A stretch of 36,677 nt of DNA from Eggerthella sp. CAG:298 (GTDB lineage: Bacteria > Actinomycetota > Coriobacteriia > Coriobacteriales > Eggerthellaceae), in assembly GCA_000435675.1 (NCBI GenBank), contig FR895143.1, forward strand, positions 1-36,677, in the 5' to 3' direction. The notes beneath the pieces are model-generated. The model did no database searches. It saw only the letters and a list, made by a program, of their open reading frames with translations, and had not been told where the DNA came from. Position numbers and translations under genes: made by a program. Shown one piece after another: positions 16,424-25,219 of this stretch (the first letter of the stretch is position 1; each line of letters opens with the position of its first letter).

Positions 16424-17869
16424 ATGGAGCAGAATCAAGTTTCCAAATCCTTTCTCTGGTCGTTTCTTGAGCAAGCGAGCGTTATCGTCATTCAGTTTGT
16501 CGTGCAGATTGTTCTTGCACGATTGCTCGCGCCCGAAATATTTGGCGTTCTTGCGATCATCTTAGTAGTAGTGAATATCTTGAACGTTCTGGCACAAAGC
16601 GGCCTGGGAAGCGCATTGATCCAAGACAACGATGCTGATGATCAAGCTTTTTCTACTGCAATATGGCTCAGCTTAGGTTTTGCCGCAGTACTGTATCTAC
16701 TCGTTTTCTTCCTTTCAGGGCCTATAGCGCTTTTCTACGGTATGGTCGATTTGGACCTATATATACGAGTGCTATCGCTCTGCATCTTCTTTAATGCACT
16801 CAACTCCATTCAGCGTTCGTATTTGCAAAAGACGATGAATTTCAGATCGCTTTTCTTGATGAATCTTTTTGCATTGACAGCATCTGGCATTGTAGGAATA
16901 GTCATGGCGTACAGTGGCGCGGGAATTTGGGCTTTGATTGCTCAGACGATCATTCAGAGTGCTGTGGCATGTTTGGTGATGGCGATCTTAACCCCCCTGA
17001 AGGTTTCGCTCGTCTTCTCGAAAAGCAAAGCGAAGAGCCTTTTCTCATATGGTTGGAAGATGTGCATGACAGGTGTTTTGGCGACAGCGTATAACAGTGT
17101 CTCCGAATTGATCATTGGCAAAACATGTACATCGGGTGATCTTGGCTTATATAGTCAGGGAAGAAAGTGGCCGATTGCAGCTATAGGCGCTATAACTAAT
17201 GCGGTAGCAAATGTGCTCTTTCCAGCTTTAGCAAAACTGAAAGAAGATCGGGCTGCTTTTCAGAATGCCATTATCAGAGCACTACAAAGCGGCACTTATA
17301 TTATTGCACCTCTTTGTTTTTTGCTTGCTGTTGTTGCTGAACCTTTGATCGCCATCTTGCTTACAGAAAAATGGATAGCGTGTGTTCCAGTCTTTCAGGT
17401 AACATGCGTATCCTATTGTGTGCTTATGCTCCAACTGGTGAATCTTCGTGCCTATATGGCACTAGGGGATTCCGGTCTTTATATGAAGCTGCATATTATA
17501 AAGCTCAGTATCGGTGTATTTCTGCTCGCTGCAGTTGCGTTAACTTTTCATGACATATACGTGATCGCATTTGTCAATGGAGCTTATACGGTGTTCTCTA
17601 TCATTTGCATAGATGCGAAGCCCGCAAAGCGTAAGATCGGCATTGGGATACTCGAGCAACTTCGGCTTACGTTGCCCATATTCCTTGCGGCGGGAATTTC
17701 AACCCTTGTTGCATATCCAGTAGAGTTGCTTTTGTTGTCGTATGGTTTGAAGCTTGTTTTGCAGATCGTCTTATTCGTTATTGTTTATGTTGCGATCTCT
17801 AAAGCATTAAAGATCACTGCATTATCGGATATTGTTCGTATTGTGCGAGGTCTTTTTCATCGAAAATAA
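16424..17869 (+). CDS. Wzx-type repeat-unit flippase (MOP family)
   Basis: 481-aa polytopic membrane protein of the polysaccharide exporter (WzxC/RfbX) branch. It begins 'SFLWSFLEQASVIVIQFVVQ' and continues with 'ARLLAPEIFGVLAIILVVVN', the usual first two helices. Twelve to fourteen helices are visible. It would flip the lipid-linked repeat unit across the cytoplasmic membrane for polymerisation by the preceding Wzy. It starts 8 nt after wzy. Confidence 0.9.
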   Translation: MEQNQVSKSFLWSFLEQASVIVIQFVVQIVLARLLAPEIFGVLAIILVVVNILNVLAQSGLGSALIQDNDADDQAFSTAIWLSLGFAAVLYLLVFFLSGPIALFYGMVDLDLYIRVLSLCIFFNALNSIQRSYLQKTMNFRSLFLMNLFALTASGIVGIVMAYSGAGIWALIAQTIIQSAVACLVMAILTPLKVSLVFSKSKAKSLFSYGWKMCMTGVLATAYNSVSELIIGKTCTSGDLGLYSQGRKWPIAAIGAITNAVANVLFPALAKLKEDRAAFQNAIIRALQSGTYIIAPLCFLLAVVAEPLIAILLTEKWIACVPVFQVTCVSYCVLMLQLVNLRAYMALGDSGLYMKLHIIKLSIGVFLLAAVALTFHDIYVIAFVNGAYTVFSIICIDAKPAKRKIGIGILEQLRLTLPIFLAAGISTLVAYPVELLLLSYGLKLVLQIVLFVIVYVAISKALKITALSDIVRIVRGLFHRK

Positions 17870-17873
17870 CGCT

Positions 17874-17954
17874 TTGGACAAAGGCTGATTGGATTTATAT
17901 TCGTACAATAATGAATACGGTTGAAAGACCCGTATGTTCACTAAATTAAGGAGG
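17874..17954 (+). promoter_or_regulatory. Internal promoter and strong ribosome binding site before legB
   Basis: The 89-bp gap after wzx contains -35 TTGGAC (17874-17879), a 16-bp spacer and -10 TATATT (17896-17901). Further on is a small imperfect hairpin built on ATACGG and CCGTAT. AAGGAGG at 17948-17954 sits 4 nt before the GTG start of legB, the strongest Shine-Dalgarno sequence in this locus. Together these suggest that the legionaminic-acid genes can be transcribed as their own unit. Confidence 0.45.
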
Positions 17955-17958
17955 AAGC

Positions 17959-18942
17959 GTGGCAGAGAAGATACTTGTAACAGGTGCAGACGGCTTTATT
18001 GGTAGTCACCTGACCGAGGAATTGGTAAAACAAGGCTTCGACGTGAAGGCTTTCTCGCTCTATAACTCGTTCAATACCTGGGGCTGGCTTGATACTCTTT
18101 CTCAGGACATTATGGAGAACGTTGAAGTGTTCACGGGAGATATTCGAGACCCTAATGGTGTTCGAGAGGCGATGAAAGGGACAGACGCTGTTTTCCACTT
18201 GGCTGCCCTGATCGCTATCCCCTTTAGTTATCATTCTCCTGATGCGTATGTGGATACGAACATCAAAGGCACGCTGAACGTTCTTCAAGCTGCAAAACAA
18301 CTTGAACTCGACAAGGTCTTGATCACTTCCACATCTGAAGTCTACGGGACTGCTCAATATGTGCCGATCGACGAAAGTCACCCTTATCAAGGGCAATCAC
18401 CTTATTCGGCAACCAAGATCGGCGCTGATAGACTTGCAGAATCCTTTTACCGTTCGTTCGGTTTACCGGTGGCTATCGTGAGGCCTTTCAATACCTATGG
18501 GCCCCGTCAGTCAGCTCGCGCAGTGATTCCTACTATCATTACGCAACTTCTTGCAGGTAAAGAGGAGATCAAGCTTGGCTCCTTAACACCTACGCGCGAC
18601 TTCAACTTTGTCAAAGACACCGCTCGGGGTTTCATAGAGATATATCGATCTGATAAGACCATCGGAGAAGAGATCAATATCGCTACGCAAAATGAGATCT
18701 CTATTGGGGAGCTTGCAGAAGAACTTATCAGGCAGATTAATCCTCAGGCAAAGATAGTGTGTGATGAAGAACGACTGCGTCCTGAGAAGAGCGAGGTGAA
18801 CAGGCTTCTTGGTAGCAACGAGAAGATCAAGAGGCTTACAGAATGGGAGCCTTGCTTCACCTTCGAAGAAGGACTTGCGCAAACCATTGACTTCTTCAGG
18901 GATAATTTAGGGAAATACAAGGTAGACATCTATAATATCTAG
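17959..18942 (+). CDS. legB: LegB-like NAD-dependent 4,6-dehydratase
   Basis: 327-aa extended short-chain dehydrogenase/reductase. It begins 'ILVTGADGFIGSHLTEEL', has 'TSTSEVYGTAQYVPIDES', YxxxK in 'SPYSATKIGADRLAESFY', and 'RPFNTYGPRQSARAVIPTI'. These features match LegB, which in Campylobacter converts GDP-GlcNAc to the 4-keto-6-deoxy intermediate, the first committed step to legionaminic acid. UDP-linked relatives exist, but the PtmE-type guanylyltransferase two genes downstream favours a GDP substrate. The GTG start is chosen because AAGGAGG lies 4 nt upstream. Confidence 0.85.
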   Translation: MAEKILVTGADGFIGSHLTEELVKQGFDVKAFSLYNSFNTWGWLDTLSQDIMENVEVFTGDIRDPNGVREAMKGTDAVFHLAALIAIPFSYHSPDAYVDTNIKGTLNVLQAAKQLELDKVLITSTSEVYGTAQYVPIDESHPYQGQSPYSATKIGADRLAESFYRSFGLPVAIVRPFNTYGPRQSARAVIPTIITQLLAGKEEIKLGSLTPTRDFNFVKDTARGFIEIYRSDKTIGEEINIATQNEISIGELAEELIRQINPQAKIVCDEERLRPEKSEVNRLLGSNEKIKRLTEWEPCFTFEEGLAQTIDFFRDNLGKYKVDIYNI

Positions 18943-19083
18943 GACACAGATTTTTGCGTTTGCGCATCATGAAACAGGGCAATTTGTCCGATTTTCCTTT
19001 TGCGTGAACAAAAACAGCTCGGGTTGTCCGTTGATGCTTCGATAGAGATACCATGAGCTAAAAGAGAGATCAGGAGTTGCTCC

Positions 19084-20250
19084 ATGAGTGAAGGCTTCAT
19101 TCCTTTATCTGTTCCTAGCCTTAAAGGGAAAGAACTCGAATACGTGACTGAAGCGGTAAGAAGCGAGTGGGTGTCTACTGCAGGAAGTTATGTCTCGGAT
19201 TTTGAGGCATCAATAGCAGATTATGTTGATGCTCAAGGAGCAGTTGCGTGTCAGTCGGGAACTGCTGGAATTCATACCGCACTCATTCTAGCTGGAGTAA
19301 AAGCAGATGATCTAGTAATCGTGCCAACCCTTACCTTCATCGCAGCAGTTAATCCCGTGAAATATCTTGGGGCAGATCCAGTCTTCATGGACTGCGATGA
19401 TAGCCTTTGTATAGACCCAAAGAAAGTGAGAGCATTTTGTACTCAGGAATGCGAGATGCGAGATGGAGTGCTTTTTCATAAGGCTTCGAATAGGCGGGTG
19501 AGTGCTCTTGTTGTGGTCCATGTGTTTGGGAATATGGCTGATATGGGCGAGCTTATGGAGATTGCCCAAGAGTTTCATCTGCCGCTCATTGAGGATGCTA
19601 CAGAAGCGCTCGGTACCTATTACGAAGAAGGTCCATTTGCTGGCTCTTATGCGGGTACGATAGGCGATATCGGAATTTATTCTTTCAACGGGAATAAGAT
19701 CATCACTACAGGCGGTGGTGGAATGATAGTCTCTCGCTCCGATGAATATCTCGCGCATGCTAAACATCTTACGACTCAAGCGAAAAGCGATCCACTCTAC
19801 TATGAGCATGACGAGATTGGCTACAACTATCGTCTTACGAATCTGCAAGCAGCTCTAGGTCTTGCTCAGATGGAACAGCTTGACAGGTTCATCGAAACCA
19901 AGAACAAGAATTACGACCACTATCAAAGTCTTCTTAAGGATATCGAGGGCGTTTCCCTTCTCGGATTCAGAGAAGGGGTGAATTCGAATAAATGGTTCTA
20001 TTCGTTATTATGCGAGGATCTTGCCATTGATCGTGATGCGCTCATTTCCTTCTTGCAGACTAAGGGGATTCAGACACGTCCGATCTGGGGGCTTATTCAT
20101 GAGCAGGCGCCCTATGAAGGTGCGGTAGCGTATCAGATAACAGAAGCGCCCAAATATCGTTCTAAAGTGGTAAACCTTCCTTGCAGTACCAACTTGGAAA
20201 AAGAAGACATTGATCGAGTAGTTACGATGATCGAAGAGGCGATTGCTTAA
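19084..20250 (+). CDS. legC: LegC-like PLP-dependent aminotransferase
   Basis: 388-aa DegT/DnrJ/EryC1/StrS-family aminotransferase. The PLP-binding lysine is Lys205 in 'YSFNGNKIITTGGGG', and the conserved 'EDATEALGTYY' precedes it. In the legionaminic pathway LegC aminates the 4-keto sugar made by LegB. AGGAG at 19072-19076 lies 7 nt upstream of the ATG. The 141-bp gap before it has no clear promoter, but it carries two copies of TTGTCCG 40 bp apart (18984 and 19024). The stop overlaps the next ATG (TAATG). Confidence 0.88.
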   Translation: MSEGFIPLSVPSLKGKELEYVTEAVRSEWVSTAGSYVSDFEASIADYVDAQGAVACQSGTAGIHTALILAGVKADDLVIVPTLTFIAAVNPVKYLGADPVFMDCDDSLCIDPKKVRAFCTQECEMRDGVLFHKASNRRVSALVVVHVFGNMADMGELMEIAQEFHLPLIEDATEALGTYYEEGPFAGSYAGTIGDIGIYSFNGNKIITTGGGGMIVSRSDEYLAHAKHLTTQAKSDPLYYEHDEIGYNYRLTNLQAALGLAQMEQLDRFIETKNKNYDHYQSLLKDIEGVSLLGFREGVNSNKWFYSLLCEDLAIDRDALISFLQTKGIQTRPIWGLIHEQAPYEGAVAYQITEAPKYRSKVVNLPCSTNLEKEDIDRVVTMIEEAIA

Positions 20251-21317
20251 TGGACCTCGGGCAAATTATGATCAGTGAATATTTGGTTGGAGAGAACGAC
20301 ACCATTGCTGACGCTCTCAAGCGTATTGACGAAACAGGAAAACGCTGTGTATTCGTAGTGGATGATGCAGGTAAACTTGTTGCGGCTTTGGCCGACGGTG
20401 ATGTTCGTCGGTATATTTTGTCCCATGGCACTTCAAAAGGCTTTGTCAAGGATGCTGCGAATTACGCTCCTTTGATGGTGAAGCAAGGCGATGAGGCAAA
20501 AGCAAAACAGCTTTTTGACACGTATTCGCTAACAGCGCTTCCCGTTGTCGATAGCGAGCAAAGACCAGTTAGTTTAGTGGTTCGGGAAGAGACGACCCGT
20601 AGAAAGCGCCGTGCATTAGAAAAGCCGTTGCCCGTTGTTATGATGGCGGGAGGGATCGGGTCGCGGCTCATGCCTATCACTGCAGTTTTGCCCAAGCCTC
20701 TTGTGCCCGTTAATGAAAAACCTATCGCAGAGCATATTATTGATCGTTTCAACGATGGCGGATGCCAAGATTTCTTCTTGATCTTGAATTATAAAAAAGG
20801 AATGGTCAAAGCGTACTTCGACGACCTTGAGCGCGACTATGAGGTTTCATATATCGAAGAAGAGGAATTCCTCGGTACAGGAGGAGGGTTGAAGCTTGTT
20901 GAAGGACGGTTAGACGACACCTTCTTCTTTACGAATTGTGATGTGCTAGTAGATGCAGACCTGCAGAGCATCTATGAAGAACACAAGAAAACAGGGAACG
21001 CCATAACGATTGTGTGTTCTTTGAAGCATTACACCATTCCATATGGAACTATTGAAATCGCTGAAGGTGGCGAAATAAAGAAGATGACCGAAAAGCCAAC
21101 TATCTCCTCGCTGGTGAATACAGGTTGCTATCTGGTGGAACCGAGCGTTCTGTCTCTTATTGGGGAAAATGAAGTAATCGGGTTTCCTGATGTTGCTCTG
21201 CGTGCTCAAAAGGCAGGAATGAAAGTTGGCGTATTTCCAGTGAGTGAGGGATCGTGGCTTGATATGGGTCAACCTGACGAATTAGAACGAATGTCGATGG
21301 TTCTTAACGAGGAGTAA
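20250..21317 (+). CDS. ptmE: PtmE-like guanylyltransferase with N-terminal CBS pair
   Basis: 355 aa. Residues ~1-115 form two CBS motifs ('GKRCVFVVDDAGKLVAALAD' and 'LTALPVVDSEQRPVSLV'). The rest is a sugar nucleotidyltransferase with 'MMAGGIGSRLMPITAVLPKP' and 'FFFTNCDVLVDADL'. This architecture is that of Campylobacter PtmE, which makes GDP-glucosamine from glucosamine-1-phosphate to feed the GDP-based legionaminic acid route. The CBS pair may sense adenine nucleotides, as in other CBS proteins. The ATG overlaps the legC stop by one base, indicating coupling. Confidence 0.82.
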   Translation: MDLGQIMISEYLVGENDTIADALKRIDETGKRCVFVVDDAGKLVAALADGDVRRYILSHGTSKGFVKDAANYAPLMVKQGDEAKAKQLFDTYSLTALPVVDSEQRPVSLVVREETTRRKRRALEKPLPVVMMAGGIGSRLMPITAVLPKPLVPVNEKPIAEHIIDRFNDGGCQDFFLILNYKKGMVKAYFDDLERDYEVSYIEEEEFLGTGGGLKLVEGRLDDTFFFTNCDVLVDADLQSIYEEHKKTGNAITIVCSLKHYTIPYGTIEIAEGGEIKKMTEKPTISSLVNTGCYLVEPSVLSLIGENEVIGFPDVALRAQKAGMKVGVFPVSEGSWLDMGQPDELERMSMVLNEE

Positions 21318-21323
21318 CGTTTC

Positions 21324-22349
21324 ATGGGAACGAGCGATACCAACCGAAATGATGACAGTGTGATGATAATCGCAGAAGCGGGAATCAATCACAACGGGGA
21401 TCTCGACCTTGCTATGCGCTTGGTTGACGCCGCAAAAGCCGCAGGTGCTGATGTAGTGAAGTTTCAAACGGGCAATGCTTCAGCTTCGATCACCAAGTAT
21501 GCCAATACCGCTGATTATCAAAAAGACAGCACGGGTTCTGATCAGCAGCTTGCGATGATAGAGCAGCTCGAGCTCCCTTTTACTGCCTACATCGACATCA
21601 AGAATTATTGCGATGAAGTGGGAATCGAATTTGGTACGACCTTTTTCGATAAGGAAGCGGCAGAGTTCTCTCTGCAAAATCTCGATCTTGGGTTTTGCAA
21701 GGTTGCGTCAGGGGAAATAACGAATCGACCGCTTTTGGAGACAATCGGATCCTCTCACTTGCCTGTTATTCTCTCAACAGGCATGTGCACGCTTGAAGAG
21801 GTTGAGGATGCGGTTGCGGTTTTGAGAGAGAGTGGCTGTGGTGAGATAACCATCCTGCATTGCACCACAGAGTATCCTGCACCAAAGGACCAGATCAATC
21901 TCAGGGCAATGCCTGCGATGGGTGAATACTTTGGTTTGCCTTTTGGCTATTCTGATCACACGGAAGGAATCGAGGTCCCCGTTGCTGCAGTGGCAATGGG
22001 CGCTCGAGTGATCGAGAAGCACCTGACCTTGGATAAGACGATGGATGGTCCTGACCATAAAGCGAGTCTCGAACCCGATGAGTTTGCTCTTATGGTTGAA
22101 AAGATTCGTAATATTGAAGGAGCTCTTGGTTGCGCAGAAAAGACACCTGGAGACGCAGAGCAGAAGAACAGGGCAATCGCAAGAAAAAGCATCGTGGCAA
22201 AGCATGATATAAAGGCGGGCGATCTGCTCACAGAAGATAACATCACAGTGAAACGACCGGGTACAGGCATCTCTGCGATGCGATGGCATGATGTTCTTGG
22301 CACGCATGCAATTCAGGATTTCGAGCAAGACGAGATGATCGTTCTATGA
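21324..22349 (+). CDS. legI: LegI/NeuB-family nonulosonic acid synthase
   Basis: 341-aa condensing enzyme joining phosphoenolpyruvate to a 2,4-diamino-6-deoxy-hexose (LegI) or ManNAc (NeuB). The TIM-barrel starts 'IIAEAGINHNGDLDLAMRLV', with 'GADVVKFQT' and 'FGYSDHTEGIEVPVAAVAMG'. The C-terminal SAF/antifreeze-like domain is present ('KSIVAKHDIKAGDLLTEDNI'). The neighbours LegB, LegC and LegH indicate legionaminic acid rather than plain sialic acid as the product. ATG 21324 follows the previous stop by 6 nt; GAGGAG at 21309-21314 is the ribosome binding site. It overlaps legG by 4 nt. Confidence 0.88.
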   Translation: MGTSDTNRNDDSVMIIAEAGINHNGDLDLAMRLVDAAKAAGADVVKFQTGNASASITKYANTADYQKDSTGSDQQLAMIEQLELPFTAYIDIKNYCDEVGIEFGTTFFDKEAAEFSLQNLDLGFCKVASGEITNRPLLETIGSSHLPVILSTGMCTLEEVEDAVAVLRESGCGEITILHCTTEYPAPKDQINLRAMPAMGEYFGLPFGYSDHTEGIEVPVAAVAMGARVIEKHLTLDKTMDGPDHKASLEPDEFALMVEKIRNIEGALGCAEKTPGDAEQKNRAIARKSIVAKHDIKAGDLLTEDNITVKRPGTGISAMRWHDVLGTHAIQDFEQDEMIVL

Positions 22350-23506
22350 GCGTCATAGCGGTACCAACGGCAACACGGGCTGAATATGGAAATCTGCGTC
22401 CGTTCATTCAAGAACTGCGCGACAACGGGTTTGAGGTTAGGATCATCGCAACAGGCGCCCATCTTTCTCAGGCCTATGGTGAAACGTATAAAGAGATAGA
22501 AGAAGACGGATTCGTCATAGATTATCAGATTCCTATCTTAGTTGATGCGGATAATGCATGCGGCGTCTCTAAGACCATGGCGCTTGCGATCTCGGGTTTT
22601 GCCGATTACTTCGCGAATCGAAGACCAGATGCTCTTCTTGTTCTAGGGGATCGCTATGAGATGCTTGCAATCGCATGCGCAGCTTTTAATGAACGTATTC
22701 CGATCTTTCATCTTTATGGGGGAGAGACGACCGAAGGTGCAATAGACGAGGCAATCCGTCACTGTATAACCAAGATGAGCTATCTTCATTTCACCTCAAC
22801 AGAACCTTATAGAAAGCGGGTCATCCAGTTAGGGGAGGACCCATCAAGAGTGTTCACGATCGGCAATGCGAGTGCTGACAATAAAGGCGCCCGAGATCTT
22901 CTGTCAAAAGAAGAGCTCTTTGCAAGTTTAGAAATCGACGTTCCTGATCATTATGCAGTAATGACCTACCATCCTGTCACGCTTGCAGATGGTGAAGTTC
23001 AAGAAGATATCAATGAGCTTTTGGCTGCACTTGAAATGTTTCCGGAGCTTACGTTCGTTGCAACGAGGGCAAACGCAGATGCGGGCGGACGAGGAATCAA
23101 TGAGACCCTTGAGCAGTATGCTGCAAATCATGGCAATTTCTACCTTTTTGATTCTCTCGGATCAAAAAGGTACTTGTCTGCCTTGGCTTATGCCGATGCA
23201 GTAATCGGGAATTCTTCGAGCGGCATAACTGAAACAGTGCTCTTCAAGGTCCCTACAGTCAACATCGGTATCAGGCAACAAGGAAGGATTCGAGGAGCGA
23301 ATGTGATTGACTGCGCTGCTTGTGAGAGCGATATTCGTGACGCGCTTATGTATGCATGCTCAGACGAATTCCACCAAGCCATCAAGGACATGGACAATCC
23401 CTTTGGAGGTGCGGGAGCGGCGAAGAAAACTGTCGCAGCTATCTCAAATGCATTATCTCAGCCGATAAAGCTTCAGAAGAAATTCTATGACGTTTCATTT
23501 GATTAG
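22346..23506 (+). CDS. legG: LegG/NeuC-family hydrolysing nucleotide-sugar 2-epimerase
   Basis: 386-aa UDP-GlcNAc 2-epimerase-fold enzyme that removes the nucleotide while inverting C2, giving the free mannose-configured sugar for LegI. Typical segments are 'LVLGDRYEMLAIACAAF', 'IFHLYGGETTEGAIDEAIRH', 'VMTYHPVTLA' and 'AVIGNSSSGITET'. In this context the substrate should be the GDP- (or UDP-) linked N,N'-diacetylbacillosamine-type intermediate. The start overlaps the legI stop (ATGA), so the two consecutive enzymes are coupled. Confidence 0.87.
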   Translation: MSVIAVPTATRAEYGNLRPFIQELRDNGFEVRIIATGAHLSQAYGETYKEIEEDGFVIDYQIPILVDADNACGVSKTMALAISGFADYFANRRPDALLVLGDRYEMLAIACAAFNERIPIFHLYGGETTEGAIDEAIRHCITKMSYLHFTSTEPYRKRVIQLGEDPSRVFTIGNASADNKGARDLLSKEELFASLEIDVPDHYAVMTYHPVTLADGEVQEDINELLAALEMFPELTFVATRANADAGGRGINETLEQYAANHGNFYLFDSLGSKRYLSALAYADAVIGNSSSGITETVLFKVPTVNIGIRQQGRIRGANVIDCAACESDIRDALMYACSDEFHQAIKDMDNPFGGAGAAKKTVAAISNALSQPIKLQKKFYDVSFD

Positions 23507-23526
23507 ATCAAAAGAGAGGATCACAT

Positions 23527-24189
23527 ATGAAAAAATTGGCCATATGGGGTGCCGGAGGTACAGGAATTCAGATCATCGAGATAGCCCAATGGCAAAATGA
23601 AGAGGAGCACATCTGGGATGAGATCTTCTTCGTTGATAATTGGAAGCCGGAAGATGAAGAGATCTACGGTGCGCGAAATCTGCATTTTGACACCGTGAAA
23701 GAATGTTATTCTCCTGAACAAGTTGAGTTTGTTATCGCTCTCGGTGAACCACGAGACAAAAAGCTCCGTTTTGAAGAAATTCGTGCAGCAGGATACGGTT
23801 TCGGTAAGGTTATTGCTCCAAACGCTCGTGTTTCCAGAAGTGCAACGTTGGGTGAGGGGTTCGTCGCACTCGACGGTGTTCTTGTGGAACCACTTTCAGT
23901 TGTCGGTGATTGCGTTATGGCTGGTGACTATGCAGCAATTGGGCACGGAAGCGTGATTGGCGATTATTGTCATGTGGGAGCAAGCTCGAATATCGGTGGG
24001 GATAACGTCTTCGGTGATGAGGTGTTTCTTGGCTTGCATTGCGCGACCAAGCAGGGTATCAAGATCGGAAGCTATTCGGTCATTGGTATGGGCGGAATCG
24101 TATTGAATGACGTTCCAGAGAGCGTGATCATGGCTGGCGTTCCTGCAAAGAAGATCAAGGACCGCGATGATGAAATGCGGGTATTTTAA
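23527..24189 (+). CDS. legH: LegH/PglD/NeuD-type sugar N-acetyltransferase
   Basis: 220 aa. The N-terminal Rossmann half begins 'KLAIWGAGGTGIQIIEIA', and the C-terminal half is a left-handed beta-helix of hexapeptide repeats. The helix contains 'IGHGSVIGDYCHVGASSNIG' and ends 'ESVIMAGVPAKKIK'. This is the PglD/NeuD architecture. LegH acetylates the 4-amino group left by LegC. AGAGAGGATC lies about 7-10 nt upstream of the ATG. Confidence 0.83.
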   Translation: MKKLAIWGAGGTGIQIIEIAQWQNEEEHIWDEIFFVDNWKPEDEEIYGARNLHFDTVKECYSPEQVEFVIALGEPRDKKLRFEEIRAAGYGFGKVIAPNARVSRSATLGEGFVALDGVLVEPLSVVGDCVMAGDYAAIGHGSVIGDYCHVGASSNIGGDNVFGDEVFLGLHCATKQGIKIGSYSVIGMGGIVLNDVPESVIMAGVPAKKIKDRDDEMRVF

Positions 24190-24218
24190 TCGTTCGATCA
24201 CAAAGCGAAGGCAACTTA

Positions 24219-25217
24219 ATGGAGAATAAGATGAAGATAGCAGTTGTCGGACTTGGGTCGATGGGACAACGAAGGATACGTCTACTGAAGAGCCGTTTCG
24301 ATGTTTCTTCAGAAGATATAGTTGGTATCGATCTTGATGAAAAGAAGCGAAGCCAAGCTGCGCAAGAATATGGCATTCTTACCTCGGATGACATGGAGGG
24401 GCTACTGGTGTCTCAAGACATTGATGCCGTTTTTGTCTGCACAGGACCTGCTTCTCATGGGAAGATAATCAATACTTGCTTGAAGAATGCGCTCCATGTG
24501 TTTTCCGAGATCAATCTTGTTGATACGCTCTATGAAGAGAATATCGAGCTCGCGGAGCAACAAGAGAAGGTCCTTTTCTTATCCTCGACAGGAATGTACC
24601 GTCCAGAAGCCGCCTACATCAGAGAGGCGGCAAGCAGACATGAGATAGGTGCTTATTGTTATCACATTGGACAGTACTTACCAGATTGGCATCCATGGGA
24701 AGACTATAGAGATATGTTTTTGGCTCATCCAGAGACAAATGCCTGCAGAGAGATACTTGCAGTAGAGCTTCCGTGGCTTGTCGCCGCTTTTGGCAAGATC
24801 GTTTCTCAACATTCACTGCATCATCGTTCAAGTATGCTCGACATCGATTATGATGACACCTTTTCGATCTTGCTCGAGCATGAAAGCGGAATCACGGGAA
24901 CGCTAACAGTTGATGTGGTGAGCAGAAAAGCTGTCCGCAATTTTGAATGCTTTGGAGAAGGCGGTCATATTGTTTGGGATGGTAGTCCAACTGGTTTCAT
25001 GAGCTTCGACCTAGAAAAAAAGGAGCTGATGCCGATTGATCTGTATGGGAGTGGTTCGGCAGAGCAGCTGCCAGATTATGCTGCGTTTGTTGTCGAGGAC
25101 GCTTATGCGAATGAGATAGAGGAATTCTTTGCTGTGATCAATGAAGGAAAACAAGCGCGCTACTCGTTTGAACAGGATAAAGAGATTCTCGATATTGTAG
25201 CTGAGATCGGAGCATAG
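24219..25217 (+). CDS. Gfo/Idh/MocA-family protein lacking the catalytic lysine
   Basis: 332 aa. The N-terminal Rossmann domain is 'KIAVVGLGSMGQRRIRLLKS' and the C-terminal domain is of the GFO_IDH_MocA type. At the position of the usual E-K-P motif this protein reads 'HVFSEINLVD', so the active-site lysine is replaced by isoleucine. It shares 'YLPDWxPxxDYR' with the next gene, which shows that the two are paralogues. Such proteins accompany many legionaminic gene sets, but their reaction there is not settled. Without the lysine it may bind sugar or NAD(P) without redox catalysis, or partner its neighbour. The start may be ATG 24219 or ATG 24231 (GGAG 24221-24224). Confidence 0.78.
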   Translation: MENKMKIAVVGLGSMGQRRIRLLKSRFDVSSEDIVGIDLDEKKRSQAAQEYGILTSDDMEGLLVSQDIDAVFVCTGPASHGKIINTCLKNALHVFSEINLVDTLYEENIELAEQQEKVLFLSSTGMYRPEAAYIREAASRHEIGAYCYHIGQYLPDWHPWEDYRDMFLAHPETNACREILAVELPWLVAAFGKIVSQHSLHHRSSMLDIDYDDTFSILLEHESGITGTLTVDVVSRKAVRNFECFGEGGHIVWDGSPTGFMSFDLEKKELMPIDLYGSGSAEQLPDYAAFVVEDAYANEIEEFFAVINEGKQARYSFEQDKEILDIVAEIGA

Positions 25218-25219
25218 TC

